Below, piece after piece: positions 27,401 to 42,400 of a stretch of DNA of 64,000 nucleotides. Source of the stretch: Eopsaltria australis (taxonomy: Eukaryota; Chordata; Aves; Passeriformes; Petroicidae); the NCBI GenBank assembly GCA_034509425.1, contig JAVTVJ010000068.1:4278001-4342000 (forward strand), written 5' to 3'. The notes under the pieces were generated by a model. That model saw only the letters and a program-made list of their open reading frames with translations, made no database searches and was not told the DNA's origin. Position 1 is the stretch's first letter; the number at the start of each line of letters is the position of its first letter. The position numbers and the translations under genes were made by a program.

Positions 27401-30400
27401 TTATGTTGTTCCTTATGTTGCTTTATCACAACTACATCCATGACTACTGGTCAAAGCTACCAGACCTGTTGCTCTTCTGTATTCTGGTAACCAAATTTAA
27501 AAAGTGAAGCTGTCACTACATGTTGGCTTTTGAATTCTTGGGACATTCACACACTACAAAAACAAAACGGAAGGAGAAGTGAAAATCAATCCCCATTGCT
27601 CATGTGAGATGAGCATACTCTCATATCCACATTTGTGACACTCACATGTTTAATGGACACTGATTCTGAAGATAAAGACATTTATTTAAAATATGATGTT
27701 TTAGCAGTTCTTTTTTCTTTTCTGTTTCAGCTGCTCAAGAGCCTAATGCACTCAGAGCCAGACCACGATCCAGGTACTGCTTTCATTCCTGTTTCAGGAA
27801 AAGGCATATGTTCCTCTGGTGTTAGATACAAGGCATCAGAACTGGTGTTGGATTTTGGTTTTTTTAATTGGTGTTATGCTGGAAGTACAGCTCAGATCAG
27901 ACAGATTTACCAGTAGGAATCTGTAAGCTATAGACCCTACATAAATACTGTGCTAGGGCCCCCTGATCTCTGGTCATAAGGTGCTGGAAGTTTTGCCTGC
28001 CTGCCCAGCCCTGCTGCCTTGTCAGGGTGGTGACTGCCTCCAGCCCAGCCCTAGGGGCGTCGTGGCAGGACAGCTGGGACCACCCCATTGTAGGGAACAT
28101 CCTCAGCAATTTTGTGCTCTTGAAACCTGCACAGTGATTTCATATGGAGGGAGATACTGCACATTCCCACAGAAACAGCAGTAGTAGTAGCTCAGCTCTC
28201 AGGTGTGGGTGAGTGAATCCTTTTGTTGGCATCTGTGTACTTGGCTGTGGTTGGTTGGTGTGTGGTGGGTGGACTTCAGGACTGTTGTGTGCTAGAAGTG
28301 ACACCTGCTGAATTCGGATGTTCCAAAGAAAAGGGAAACCTGTGCCCGAAAATATTGTATCTGAATGGATCACGTCTTGGGTTGGTTGTCACCTACTGGA
28401 GTATAGCCATATTCTTAATTCACCTTAAACTTTTCATTTTTCATGCTAGTTAGAGGACTCTGCTTGGGATTTTTTTGCCTGGGTAATGAGAGTATAATCA
28501 GAAGCTGTCTGCTTACAAGCTTGTCAAAGCCTGCTAGTAAGAGAGGATCAGCTATAAGCATTATGATTGAGGACTGAAATCCTCTGTTCTTAGGACCTAT
28601 ATTCGGGAAGGCTGAACTGCCTTGTGTGCTGTTTTTCTGTTGCTAGCCAAAGCTTTTTAGTTTCTGCAGAGTTTTAAATTTTCTTGCTGTGTTACTAAAT
28701 TGCAAATATGCAGAAAAGTGCACAAATACATGGAATACCAAATGCTTAAACAAGCTCAAAAAAGTCACTTGAATGTGACTACTGTATCACATGTGGCTGT
28801 CTCAGTGACTGTATGTCACTGCTTCAATGCAGAAGTTGAGACTAAAGATGCTTGAGCACATCCTTGAACTCAGACCTGCTGTGCTTGTTGGAAATGGGAT
28901 GAAATACCATAGGGGGATTTATTTTTCTCTTCAAAGAATGATTTGGATGTTAGAAAAAAATGTGCATTAATGGACTTCAAAACCATATTGGAGTATATTC
29001 AGTAACTGAGAAAACAAATAAAAACAGTGAAAGAATTTGTGGCATTAAAAGTAAATCTGGTAAACTTGGTGATGATAATAAAATAGTAGAATTGTTGGTA
29101 GCTCTCTGGTGGGTCCTAAAAACTCTGATTCAGTGGGTGAGTCCTGACAGTCCAGTTATAGAAAGAAGTAAATCAGGAAGTCATGTCTCTAGCAGAACCA
29201 GAACAAGAGGATGGAGTAAATCAGTGATTCAGGCTCCTTTAAGACAAATTGTGGGACTGCTGGGGAAGCTGTCTGTGTGCATGTACTGTTTACTAACTGT
29301 GATTTATGGACTTGGAAACAGGATGTTGCATCTCATTGTAACAGTCCAAATGATATGCATAGTATTATTAAATCTGTGCTGATGACACATAACCCCAACT
29401 GGGGAGATACATAAGTTTGGGTAGAAATTTGTTTATTTATGAAGAAAAAAAAGAGCAGTTCTAGAAAAAGGAAAGGAAGGACTGAGTAGGAGGAAAGTTG
29501 AGGGGCTAGATCAGAAAACTGTGGGAGCAGAAGTACCAAATCCTGATGAACTTCTCCCTAAAGAAGATCTTCAATGGGATTTGAATGAAGATGTTTGATT
29601 AAAATGAGTAAAAACATTGATTTTATATGGAATTCACAATGGAGTGGAAAAACCTAGGAGTCTTGCAAAGTTCTATGAGGTAAAGTAGGAAGACTGAGAA
29701 TGTCTATTAGCTTTTTATGAGTGGTTGTGTGAAGTGGCTTATAAATGGACAAACTTGGACCTGGAGAGTGAGGGTAATAGGATGTTGCTCAATATGCTCT
29801 TAATTGGACAGCTGGCACTGGATATTAGGAACCTGCTCAGCAAAAAAATGACCCATTTGCCATTAGTGGAAGTTATTTCTGTTCTACTCAAATGTGCTTT
29901 TGGTCTTGCCCTGGCATGCAGAATGTGTAAATGTAACATCTCATGTTGTCAGTGCTCATTTTGAACAGAGTCCTGGTCTTGCTTGTTCTTGGTTTTTCTA
30001 AACTGATAACTACAACAGCTGAAAAATATTGGACAGTATTCAGCAAAATCAAAATTCTTTGCAACTGCACCACATTGGGATGAAATGTGATGTGGGAGGG
30101 CCTGGAAAGAGGTACTGAGCCATGTATTTAACCAGTTGTAGTCACTTTGGAGCCATATCATTTTTCTGGATTTTGTGGAATTTGGTGACTGTTTCCTATG
30201 GAAAATTTATTCTACTAGTTAAAAATTTATTCTACTAATGAGTATATTACAAATTACGAAATGTGTACTTGGAAGAGGTAGGTTGAATCTATACCTGTAT
30301 AAACACTAACTACCCTTGCAGTTGGGAAAGGCAATAGAAACTCCAAGGGGTGTATGTGGGGAATTTTTACTTTGGTTTATTTAAAATAGTTGCTGCAATT

Positions 30401-33400
30401 ATCCTGCTGGCAAAGTTACATAAGAAGGCCTCAAGCTGTGTTGCAAAAAGCCTTAAAAAATACTAGCCCTGAAAGCATGACTCGTTCCTTTCTCCACACA
30501 CTTAGGTCCCTCTGTTGCCAAATAAATCTGTGTTGTTATAGGAGGGAACTCTTAGTCATTAGGGCATGGAATTTCCACCATGAACCTGACTTCTGGTCAG
30601 TGTATTTTTAGGTACTATTCACTATAGTTGTTTAAAACTAATATTTGAAATAAAATATTTTCTGCTTTTCCCTAACATGTTTTTCCTTAGGTCTTATTCT
30701 AGTACATCAATAGAAGATGCCATGAAAAAGGGAGAGGAGCCCCCTACTCCACCTCCAAGGCCACAAAAATCACATTCCAGAGCTTCCTCTTTGGATCTGA
30801 ACAAAATATTTCAGCAAAACACACAAGGTAAAGTTTGCTTTCTTTGCTCTTTCTGAGACCATTCAGGTTAGCTGCGTGCTCAGCAGCTTGATGTGTTTGC
30901 AGAAATGCTTGGCAATGTGTGCATTTGCTGGCCTTTGATGCAGACAGTAATGCACTGCAGAGCAGGAGCTCTGCTTGTGCTCTTGCTTGTGTTACATCGC
31001 CACTGAGGGGAAAAATCACTGTTTCTATAATTAAGGTGATTATAATGTTTTCTGGCACAGTAATGGGAAGCTTAACATATGGTAGGCTGTCATCACTGAC
31101 TGTTTATAACTAGTCTGGCTGTTTAGACAACTCTCATCAGTAACTACAATATAATTGATTTTTATTACTATTTATTTTTTGTAGTTCAGAAGCAGGAAAA
31201 AAACCCTTAATGTTTAAACTGGGAGAAGGAAAGCAAGCATTTTTGATGTTAAAGTCTAACATGTGTCTGGGAACAATCAGAAGCCACTCTTTGAGTAAAA
31301 AGAAAGGGTAATTTCTTTCGACCTGGCTGCCTGTTGAGGGGAGAGAAAGAAAGTGTAGAATAGTAGCTGGGGTGAGCTGAAAGAAAATGGCTTTTCAGCA
31401 CATTACCCTTTGAGTGTGCCTCTTGCCTTCAGGTGGGAAGAGGAGCTGTTTCTTCAGGGCAGCAGTCACCCAGCATGCTGTGTTTTAACCAGATCAGGGG
31501 TTTGTGTGCTGCACACCAATCTGACTCAAAGACCAGCTTAAACATGGTCATGCTTATGCTTCTGAAGGAAGCCAAGGTTTGACTGTGTCAAGGAATGTTT
31601 AGCTGGGCTCTCTAATGTGGTTCTTGGAGTAGAAAAGAGTTTTACCTCTTGCTATATAGGACTTTTTTTGTGCAAACATTAGAGAGAATTCAAGAGTCCT
31701 GCTATGTGTGCTGAACCATGAAACTCAATAGGAATAAACATTTTTTTTTGCCTCACACAGAGGAGTAATTCCTTGTCTTTTCTCCTTTTGAGGGATCTGG
31801 TGCCTCCAATTTTGATTTTGTTATACATCAAAATTAAACCCTAAACAGAGCCAAGTGCGTGTTTTCTACTGCAGCAAATCTTCTTGGAGTCCAGATAACA
31901 AGTATAACTGAAATGAAATAAAGTTGGGTTTAAATTTCTCTTGGAACACAAATGAAAGAAGAATGTAAATTATTAAAGAAGTCATTCAGTGAATGAAAAG
32001 TAACATCTTGCTTTTGCAATGGTTCATTTTGAAAGTCACGAAGCGGTTTCTTTTTGGGAAGTTAACAAAATGTGTGCAGTTTTGGGTACCACAATATAAA
32101 AGATGTTAAGCCATTAGAGAGTGTCCAAAGGAGGGCAATAAAGATGCTGAAGGGTCTGAAGGGGAAGCTGCATGAGGAGCAGCTGAGGTCACTTGGTCTG
32201 TTCAGCCTGGAGAAGAGGAGGCTGAGGGAAGACCTCACTGCAGTTACAGCTTCCTCTTGAGGGGAAGAGGAGGGGCAGGCACTGATCTCTGCTCTGTGGT
32301 GACAGTGACAGGACCTGAGGGCATGGCCTGAAGTTGTGTCAGGGGAGGTTTAGGCTGGATATCAGGAAAAGGTTCTTCACCCAGAGAATGATTGGGCACT
32401 GAACAGGCTCCCCAGGGAAGTCATCGTGTCACCAACCCTGAGTGCAAGAAGCATTTGAGCAACACTTTCAGGCACACGGTGTGGCTGTTGGGGTGTCCTG
32501 TGCAGGGCCAGGAGTTGGATTTGATGATCCTGGTGGGTTTCTTCCAACTCAGCTTATTCTATACTTCTATGTATATCCAGCATGACTAGAATAACCCTAT
32601 TTTGGTATGTTAGTTTTTGTCCTACTAATTCTAGTTCAAAAATAATTTTAGTTTGGGGAAATTGGTGGATAATCTTCTTCCAGACCCACAAAGGAATGCT
32701 CATTAGTATTGAGTTTTGTTTTCAGTTCCACATAGGTCATGTTGATCTATAGGTATAATTTCTTTAATTGTAAAACCATCTGTGCTTTGAAGCATTTGTT
32801 TTGTTTATTTCCTTTTTAAAGGGCAGAAAAAGAAAAATATCTTTTCTTCAAGTAAATTCAGTCAAGACTGTGGTAAATCCTTGTTGTGGGCACTGAGATG
32901 TTTTTTGTTTATTTTTTGTTATTCATTTACTGCTGCTATATCATGTTTGTCATCATCTTATTATGCCTTTCTCCTGGCCAGTATATACACAGAACATCTA
33001 TCTGTGATGGCTGGAATGTCCAACAATGCATTAGCCACAGTAATTGTGCTTTAAAATAGTTGAATTGGGAGGTACCTGGACTTGAAGAAGGCACCTTCAT
33101 TCATACTTCATAGCTGAACTCCTCTGGGATCCTGCAACAAGTGTTACCCAGGACAGACATAAAAAAGCATGAGCACTTATTGAAAGATGCCACCTTCTGA
33201 AATCTCCAAGTGAATTTCTGTTAAGAGACAGAAATCTCATCTATTTTGGTTTTTATTAGTGTAGTCTTTATGTTAGCATCTGAGAAAAATTCTGTGCTGC
33301 TACATTCTCATTGTATTTCTTCTTGTTGAATATGTAATCTCTGGCATTTTGGCCTGTGTTCATGTTAAGAAAGTACTTGGCTAGGGTTTATGCATTCCTG

Positions 33401-36400
33401 GAAGGACAACAGCAGGTTTTAAGTAGAAACAAAAATGTCATTTTAAATGCATACATGACCTAGTTTACTTCTTCATTTCTCCCCCAGCCCAGTCTCTAGT
33501 CAGATACGAGCCAAGAACTCCCAGAGTAAGACCTGGGTATTGAGGGGGCCAAAATTAGGGCAGCTCAGAGCCCAGAGATCCTGCAGCAGAGCCCCAGTCA
33601 CCTTCTAGCCTCTAGCAGTTAGCTAGAATCTGCCTTGGGGTGACTCGGGGGCTGGGGCAAGTCTCAGTTTAAGTATTAAAACCTGAACATGTATCCATTG
33701 TCTTCTGATGTTTTGTTCAGTTCTGTTTGCTGCCCATGACAGCTGATAAAGAATTTGCTTCTGGGCAGTGACAGCAGTCTGAGTCTTGTTAGATTCACAC
33801 AGTTGCCTCTGAAATACATTTTATTTCCCGTTTAGTTTCATTTCTGAGTCACATAACTACTTTTAATTAACAGTTCTGTTGAACAAAGGATACTTGTTGG
33901 GAAAAGAGAATTTGCTTTGATGAAGCAACAGGATTGTCACAAACAGTGTAGTTTTGTGTTATCTGGAAGCAGATTGAACAAAACCACCATATAACTATTT
34001 ACAAATGAATTTCTGACTGGAGGTTTTCAGCACTCATTTGCTTTTGAAACTCACCTCCTGCTGTGGCTGTCCCTGTGGTGAAGAACGTGTGGAATGCAGG
34101 CACCATTTTTTACGTCGGCTTCTAAGGAAGCACTCACTGTAACCTGCATTCTCTGCTTCTGGGGTGCTGGTTTCAACCAGCAACAAGGGGCTAGTATTTT
34201 GGGGGTTTTTTCCCTTTTAAAATGTGAGGTGCTAAGTTCCACTCTTGGTCAGGTGGAAACACAGCAAGCATTTTAATGCAAGTGCAGTATTTTCTGTCAC
34301 AGATGATGTTTTCCTGGCTACAGTCAGATCTGTAACCCCTCCTTGGCATTGCTGGGCTAGGTATGGCTGCCAGACAAGAAAATGTCCTGTTTGTTCTAAA
34401 TCTAGTGTTCACAGAAAAGGAACAAAGGAACAGATTTCATTGGTGCATCAGCATTCCCATCAGAGATACGTGTGTCCCCACATCACTCCTGTATTTCTTC
34501 ATATACATGTTCCCCAAGTAGTTTGAAGTGGTACCTGTATCATTAAGGCTCAATCAGTACAATTGTCTCTCTGCACCCTCTCATTTTCATTAGTGCTAAA
34601 GGAAGACTGTTCAGCATCACGTTTTACCCTCTTTTTTATACTTTTGAAGAAGACTCTTCATTACTTCTTTATTTCATCAAATTTCCATTACTTCTTTCAA
34701 TTAGCACATCTTTTCCTTGAGCTTACAGGCTTGGTGGTTTTGTTTGCCAAGTGTGGAGATTTGTGGATAGTTAAATATATGTTGAGATATCTTTGTTTTT
34801 TCATATTTGCCTAAGTCAAATTCTTTGTATTTCTGAATGGCTTTAAGTGCACATGTAAAATGAACAGTTCATAATTGTGTAGGAAAGAGGATTTTGAGAA
34901 TTAAAATGATTGCTGCTCTGATGTCATAGATGTTATGATAAAAACAGGCCCAAACAGTAACCATAATGCTGTTTTTCCAGTTGTTTTCAGGAATATCTTT
35001 TCAGCTAGATTGTCTTTTTAGCTTAGTGAGCCAAATGCGAATTTTCCTTTTGCACACATGAAAATGAGCACAAAAAACCTGCAAAACTTAACCTAGATAA
35101 GCATGATTACTGTATTATTTTCTGTATTCTTTTATGCTTAATTGCATTTGCTAGGAAATCTCTGTGTCCATTGAGGTTAGCTGTCTGAAAGATGTAGTTG
35201 CTAAAGACAAGCTTTTAATGAGTGGTGCAGTTATGTTTTTGTATTACCATACGTACAGATTTCTTAACTAAAATTTTATTTGAAAGCCTAAGTGACAAGG
35301 GGAAACTTAGAATAGTAATGCTCCTTTTTTTAAGGCTGAGTTTAATTAAGTAATTAATTTTCAGGGCTTCTTCCTCTCATTGCTCTTACATTAGTCTTGA
35401 TTTAGTAAAATCCAGCTACGTTCTTGGGATTTTGTTCATGCTGTAATACTGTACTGTCTTGCATGTTACTGTGTTGTGTTTATTAATCAGACCATTAAAC
35501 ATTAAATTAGGAAGATGAGAATTCTGAAGGACCTTTATTTTAGAGAAGACATAATGGCCAATACCCTCCCCAAATATGCCATTTCAGGAATTATTGTTTG
35601 CATAGTGTACAGGAGCCCTAATATTACAAGCTTCATCAAGTGAGGAGTGTAGAGTCAAGTTAGTGACTGGTTGTAAGGGTTGTGACAAATTTAAATTAAA
35701 AATGTCTTATGCATGCAGCACAGAGAACACAAAATTGAGCTGCTATTCATGTTTTTCTCTGGTTATGAAACACATTTTAAAAATAATTGCTGCAAAAATA
35801 CTTTTTTGAATCAGAAAATAATTTTTTTTCTTCTGGGATTGAGCCCCTGATCTGGTACTGGAGCTGTTGTTTTTTTCTAGTCCTGTTCCCCTTCAGAATA
35901 TATTTGAGGACTGAACTGAGCTTACTCTGAATAAAATATTCATGTCTTCCTTCTGTTTTGAAGTGAAGAGTTTTGTGCCTGTCAGCCTTTTAGAATTTAT
36001 TAGGAAGGATTTACGTGTTTACAACTGTGTAACTTACTTCTTTGCCCAACTGGACAAGAACATAATTCAGGTTAAATAAGATGGAGAAAATAGAGAGGGT
36101 ATAAATGGATGAATAGTTATTACATGATAGGAACCTGATGGGGCAACTTATTTTTGCATTTTTAGGTTTTTATGTGTATCTCTAAGGGCTGAGTCCATAG
36201 AGTACTTTACTGGGGTAAATCTTACCAGCCTTTCAAGTGTAGCTGATTTTTTTAAAATTTGTGTCAATAAATTGAACTTTTAAAAAATTGTATTTTCCCA
36301 TTTATCTAATCTTAGCCCTTTCAGGGATCAAGGAATGATTTGCAGTATATTTTCATTATGTTCCAGGTTGTTAAAAATTAAATTTAATCCAAAAACTCTT

Positions 36401-39400
36401 CTACTGTGAAGGTTGAAATGCTCTTGACTAGCCCTACCATTCCCTCTGACCTCTTTCATGGTCCCTTGTGGGTTACTCTGTTCTGTGAAAAATTGTCCAT
36501 CCATCATGGAACAGGTTCATAGGTTAAACAAGATAGGATCTGCTATGTCTCATGTGGAGCAGAGGTCAAGCTGCCTCTCTTGTGGGGAAGGCCCTGGAGG
36601 TGCAGATGTCCCCAAGAAGTGTGTGAGCTGCAGGTGGGACCAGAGGGGGTATGGCAGGTACCTCCTGCTCTTCCTGGCTCCCAAATGCCTGTTCCCAGTG
36701 TGTCCGTGTTGGAAGTGGACACAGGTGGCCAGTGCTGGAAGCTCCAGCACTCCCAGCAGATCTCCAGAGGGGAGAGACTCTGGCAGCATGGATCTGTGGG
36801 AGGCAGGTGGAGGGACTGTGCCTCCCTGTGGGTGGAGAATGAAGCTAAACATAAAGTGAGACAGAACAAAATCCTGGATAGTTTTGTTTACGGGCTAAGG
36901 GAGGAGGGAGAAAGAGTCCCCAAGTAGAAACACACAGAAAAGGAAAGGATAGAGAAAACAGTGACTAGGAAATTAAATGGTTTAAGGAAAATGAGGGACA
37001 GGGAGGTAAAAATACAGAGGTTGTGGATATATGACGTAAACCAGAAAATAGGTGTTTAAAAAAAATCTGTTTTGCAGAATTTCTTAACGCATGATGAAAT
37101 TCATGGAGAGGACATTAAAAACAGAGATCATAAAAAACCTCTAATGACATTTTGCCTGTTTGTTGGAAGTGGCCCATCAGATACGTTAGCACACAGTGAC
37201 CTATATGGTCACACCTGTGAGTTCATAGTGCAGAAACATTAATTACTTAAGGTCTGGCTATATCTCTTCCTAATTACGTGGAAAGTACATTTTCCACTCT
37301 TGGATAATTTTCCACTCACTTAAGGTACACATGATGTTGCATATGGTTAGCACCATATAGACCTGCAACAAGAGTGTGTGTCTGTGACATCAGGTGTGTA
37401 CATCATTTGCTGTGACACATTAAACTGCCTGCCGAGCAGCTTCCCAAAACTAACTGTGAGAAGAGGTCATTCTGCCATTGGCAAAGCTTTCTGCAGCATT
37501 TCTACAAACCTGGTAACAAAGTTAATGTCAGGAGTCTAAAACAGTTTTTTTGCAATGCTATTACCTTCTGAGGAGACATTAGTAAGAATTATTGAAATAG
37601 ATCCCTGGATCAGTAGGTATTTCTCAACTGCCTTACTAGAATCCTTTATTAGATTTATATTCCTGGCTACAGCTTTACAGTTTTTTTGGTTTGGGTTTTT
37701 TGGTTTGTTTTTTTCTTTAGACATAGTAGTGAGAATTAATAAATCAGACCTCTTGAGAAATGGTTATTTCACAATCACTTACTAATCCTGCTGTCAGGAA
37801 TGTAAATAAATGAAGCTGTGTGAAGAATGGTGTCAGTGTTAGGGGATAACCAAGTACTAATTTCACTGAACAAGAATAGAAGTTCAGTAAGAAGGAGGTA
37901 AACAGATACCAGCTTAGACACAGAACTTTTCTGTGCTCTGCCTTTGGCAACAGAAGCAGGAAAAGTATCTCAAACAGCTCTCCAGAATAGTGTCAGAGTG
38001 GAAGGGTGAAAATGCTGGCTTCCTGGGGGAACCGAAGCCTTAGGTAGTTGGGGGAACTGAAGAATAATTCATTCTGTTAGCTTATCTTCTTTGAGCTGAT
38101 TGCAGTATCTTACTCCCTTTGCTTCCTGATAAAATTAATTGGTTGGTATTTTGTTAAACCTGATCTGGGAGCTCAGGACTCTGAAGCTGCATAAACTGAT
38201 GGAAATCTACCATGCAACCAGCCTCTCCTTTGGTCCAACAGTACTGTAGCATCCACTTGAAAAATACCAAATACATCAGCCAGACTCTCTCTTTTGGCTT
38301 GAGATGAGGTCAGTCTTCTTTGGTAGGCAGGATTCAGTTTCACTTTGGCTAGCAAGGTACAAAATGACCAGGAAAAGCACCCTTTCCTTCTTTCAGGACA
38401 TTGCTTACATATATATTCAATTCAGGTGGGAAGGAGGGTGTACATTTTTTCCACCCAAAGTTTAACTTGTCTGAGGTGATATTCCAGCTAAGGTGATAGA
38501 CATCTAAAACCAATATGTCATCCACATATAGGGAATTAATATTAAATATCTGGCATGAAAATATTTCAGGATATGTAGTTTTATATGCTTCTGTTCCAGT
38601 ATTAATTTTCAAAAATAGCAAGCATCCAGAAGGTGGGTGTATTATGGTGGTTTTTCCCTTAATACTGGAATCCAAGAGCATGAGTATCACTGGATAAGAG
38701 ATGTACAGCACCTTGCTCCTAAGCTGCTCTAAAGGATCCCATGGGCCCAGACTCATTCATCCTCATTTTGGGACTCTCCAGTGTTCAAGACCCACTTCGA
38801 TAGGTTTGTGTGGGCTGTTAAAACTTCTGGTTTTCCTTCATCTCCTCTTCCTACGTTCAGCAAGTAAAGGAGTTTTCTGAGGATCCTAGCTTTTCCTAGG
38901 ATTGTTATTTTTCACTGCCACAAATAATGATTAAGTGCTGAGTGTTGTCTCCTAGGGAGGCTGGAGGCAGAGTGGTCAGATAAGATGGCATGACCAGTTC
39001 TCAGAGTATACAATTGCAGCCTGCTGTTTGTTTTAAAATATTAATCTACCTTCAGATTGGAAAACCTGTTTTTTTCTCTAGTATGGTGTCATGTTAGTAC
39101 TATCAGACCTTTGTGGTTGCCAAAATGGGGCAGAAAAATGGTCCTGGAAGGTTTCCATGCAGATAATCTGTCTTAAAGTGTAAACATGCTAAGTAAAGAG
39201 CCATGATTTTTGAACTGAAAACCTTATCATGGTGGGAGTAACTAGTGCATGAAAATGCTGTCATTTACAGGAATACATGTGATATGGATATTTAAATCTA
39301 TTTTACTGGTACCTATATTGGCTTTCCACACTGCTGTCTGTAGGATTTGCCTTACCTGATGGGGCTTTGAGCAATCTGGTCTAGGGAATGATTTCCCTGC

Positions 39401-42400
39401 TCATGATGGGGGTTGGATTGAGCTGATCTTTAAGGTCCCTTCTGGCCCCGACTGTTCCATGATTCTGTGGCTCAGCCTGGTTTGAACGTCAGCAAGGTGC
39501 TCAACAGCAAGAGGACCTGTGTAAGGCCCATCCAGCTCCCTGGGCTTCTGCATAGGGTGAAGACTTGTTTTCAAAGATCAGGGGCATCAGCTTCTCCAAG
39601 CTCTGGGGTGTGCACCTGGAAGCATGACTAATGTTTGTCTGTTTGCTGCTCAGCCCCAGGATACTTGCTTTTATTTTGGAAACAGCCCTTCCCCTGTATT
39701 TGTGTTTGTTCTGAGAACTGGGTGGTGCTGCCATCTCTGACAGCAAGAGCCGATCTGTGCAGGGCACTCTCCCAGGAAGGAGAGTATTCTGGAATAGCCT
39801 GATAGTACAAGTCACCAATGTACAGGAAAACCCATGAGTGTCTGTTCATACTCTCCTCTTTTAGGGAGAAAAGGCTGAAGCCTGAGGGTTTTTTTGTAAG
39901 TTGTTTTGAGGCCTCTAAAGTCAGCTAACTTTCGCTAGTAATTGTGCTCACATAAGCATGATTTCCTTCTTACAACAGGCCAAAGATCTGCAACAGCAGG
40001 AATTCTATGAATATTTCATGAGTAGCTTAAGTTAGAATTTTTAGGATTAAAAAGAGGAAACTGGGTCAAATGCACATGTTGTAAGCATCTAACTTCTTTA
40101 ATGCTAGATTCATATATGTTGCATTCTGAAAGCTGAAGAAGCAGGTTTTCTCTGGTGGTTTTTTTTGTGTGGTGATGCGTTTTTTTTTCATTGGAATATT
40201 TTATGAAACAATTACTTTTCCCTTTGGGATTTTATGAGCCAAATCCCAAGAGACTCATGGAGTTTCACAGTGTGTCCAACGACTTCAGGAGATGCTTTTC
40301 CAGCATGTGGTATCTGAGTTAGATGCTGTTTTCAAATATTGTCACAAGCTGTAACTGCCAAAGCCACTGCCAGTGCCCAGATAAATTCAGATTAAAGGAA
40401 AGGAAGGTTTCTTCCTTTCTAAAGATCAGTTGCATGGGAGAGATGGAGAATGTAGTTACCACATCATGCTGTCATACATCATGCTGTCATTGCAATGGTC
40501 TTATGAACAGAACTAATGAAATGCAAGAGAAAGGATCCTGATGACTGTTTTTTCAAATCTCTCGTACACTTATAGGTGTGTTAGTGGCTCCCTTGCATAA
40601 CTTCAGTTCTGTTTCAGTTGTTCTAACTCTCTCTTTGGCATTGTGTGCAGTATTAGGCTTCATTTTACAAGATACAAGAGATGATGAAACAGAAAATGGA
40701 AAAAACCCACCAGTGTATTATAAGTATCTTTGGAGCTGTAAATAGTCAATATGATTGTTCTCAATATTTTCACACACAGTTTTACTCTCATGTCACAATT
40801 ATCTGTAATGGTTAATATATTTTTTCTTCATATTTTCAGTCATGTAGACGTTTTTAGATTTGGTGTGTAAAATACAGAACTGGCTAAGCTATAACACGGC
40901 TCTTAATGGTCTTTGTGGTCTTTTTAAAATGTGCATGGAAATAGAAAGTGTATAAATGTAATTGATTGCTTAGCATTATTGTGGTAAAAGGCATTTCTAA
41001 GTTCAATACTGTTGGGGGGTTTTTGTTACACAGAAATACACCAGTGCAAGATGGACTGTCTGGTGTCTTTGCCAGAGGAAGTGCTGAGCATTCAGTCCAA
41101 CAGGAGCTTGGGGAGGGTAACCCAGCTAGTCCTGCTTGATGTCTCTGTGCCAGCCTAGTCCTCCCCTCTGCCTCCTCTCAGTTGCCTTTGGAAGCTGTCA
41201 TCTATGTAGTTTTGTCCCAAGTGGGTTTTAGGTATTTTAAGAAAAGTAAAAATTATAGTGTTGCACCTACATGATTGTTACCCTCCCTTTTGCTGGCTCA
41301 AACTCAAAGCTGACATTATGTTGTCTTAAAGGGGCCTGAACTGTGAGGATTTGTTTTCTTCCTCTCTCTGAAATACCTCCACTGAGTAATTGCATGCAAA
41401 TACAAAATATAAAACCAAAGAAATGGATTTATTTTTGGTTCATTTAGGCTTTTGTGCTATTAATTCCATGGCAGATGTTTTCTTTTTAAAGCTATACTCC
41501 ATCACAGAGTGTGTTTTATCCAGAGTGAATGCTAGTGTCTACATTGGGTGCTAAAGTGTCACTTTTGAGAAGGGCAATATTTTTAATGACAAAGAGCATT
41601 AGGAGCAAAGTCCGAAGAACAAGTGGACCCTGTTTCTGGGTTTCTTTAACTGGAATTGGATTGCTTTACCTACAGGTTTTGTGGCTGACTGTCTTCTTTC
41701 TTTGCTTTTTATAATAACATTGTGGGGTTTACAGCAATTAAATCACTACTCATTCACTACTCATGGAGTTATTTCAAACAAGCTTTTGCTCAATAAAGAT
41801 CAAGTTTGGGTTTTGTTATTAAACCTTGAATAGTGCCTCTTCACTAGGAGGAATTTCCACTTATCCTGGGAATTAATTCTGGGTTTGTTTGGAATTAAAT
41901 TACAGTGGTTTTGTTTGGTTGGGGTTTTTTATCATCATCTTCTTCTTTTCCCACCGTTCAGCTGTGAGGTCTGGCTGGCTGCCCCCACCACCACCTGCAC
42001 TGCCCCCTCGACCTTCTGTATCTCAGGTATGGACAAAGTTTTAGTTCTTTGCTGTGTGTTATTTGCTTATTTATGTTACCATCACAGTGGTTAGCACAAG
42101 TTGGCTTGGACACAGCAGTTGTTCTTGCTTCCAAGTTAATGAAAATCTGCAGTTTGCAGTTCCGTGTCCTCCTCCGTGAGTCTGTCTGGCCGGTGTATTG
42201 CAGGGTCAAATTACAGACTAATTAAACCTCTTTGTAGGGGAGCTGAGTGCACCCGCTAGACCTAACTGTAAATTAAAGGCTAGCAAAGCTATCTACTAAA
42301 AAGAGTTTCATGCCTGAAGGCGTGGGCTTGATACCTGCTCTTGCTATTTGCTTCTTGAGCTCCAAAAGCACTGAGGGCATCTGTTAAGGGAACCATGGCA

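Larger units (their letters stand above)
27774..30690 (+). other. REPS2: REPS2 intron between window exons 11 and 12
   Basis: Contains the retroviral gag remnant (28960-29964) and a 20-bp tandem duplication at 30201-30240. A moderately GC-rich patch lies at 27980-28100. Confidence 0.85.
30828..41961 (+). other. REPS2: REPS2 large intron between window exons 12 and 13 (11.1 kb)
   Basis: Contains a CR1 at 32064-32573, a short CR1 3' end at 39357-39470, a GC-rich unexplained block at 36540-37060, a GC-richer patch at 33481-33665, and a 15-bp tandem duplication at 40461-40490. The rest is unassigned AT-rich DNA. Confidence 0.85.

Noticed and set aside
37197..37213. Palindrome-like gtgacctatatggtcac resembling an everted nuclear-receptor half-site pair
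   Set aside because: Only 6-bp arms with non-standard spacing. Such matches are expected by chance in 64 kb.
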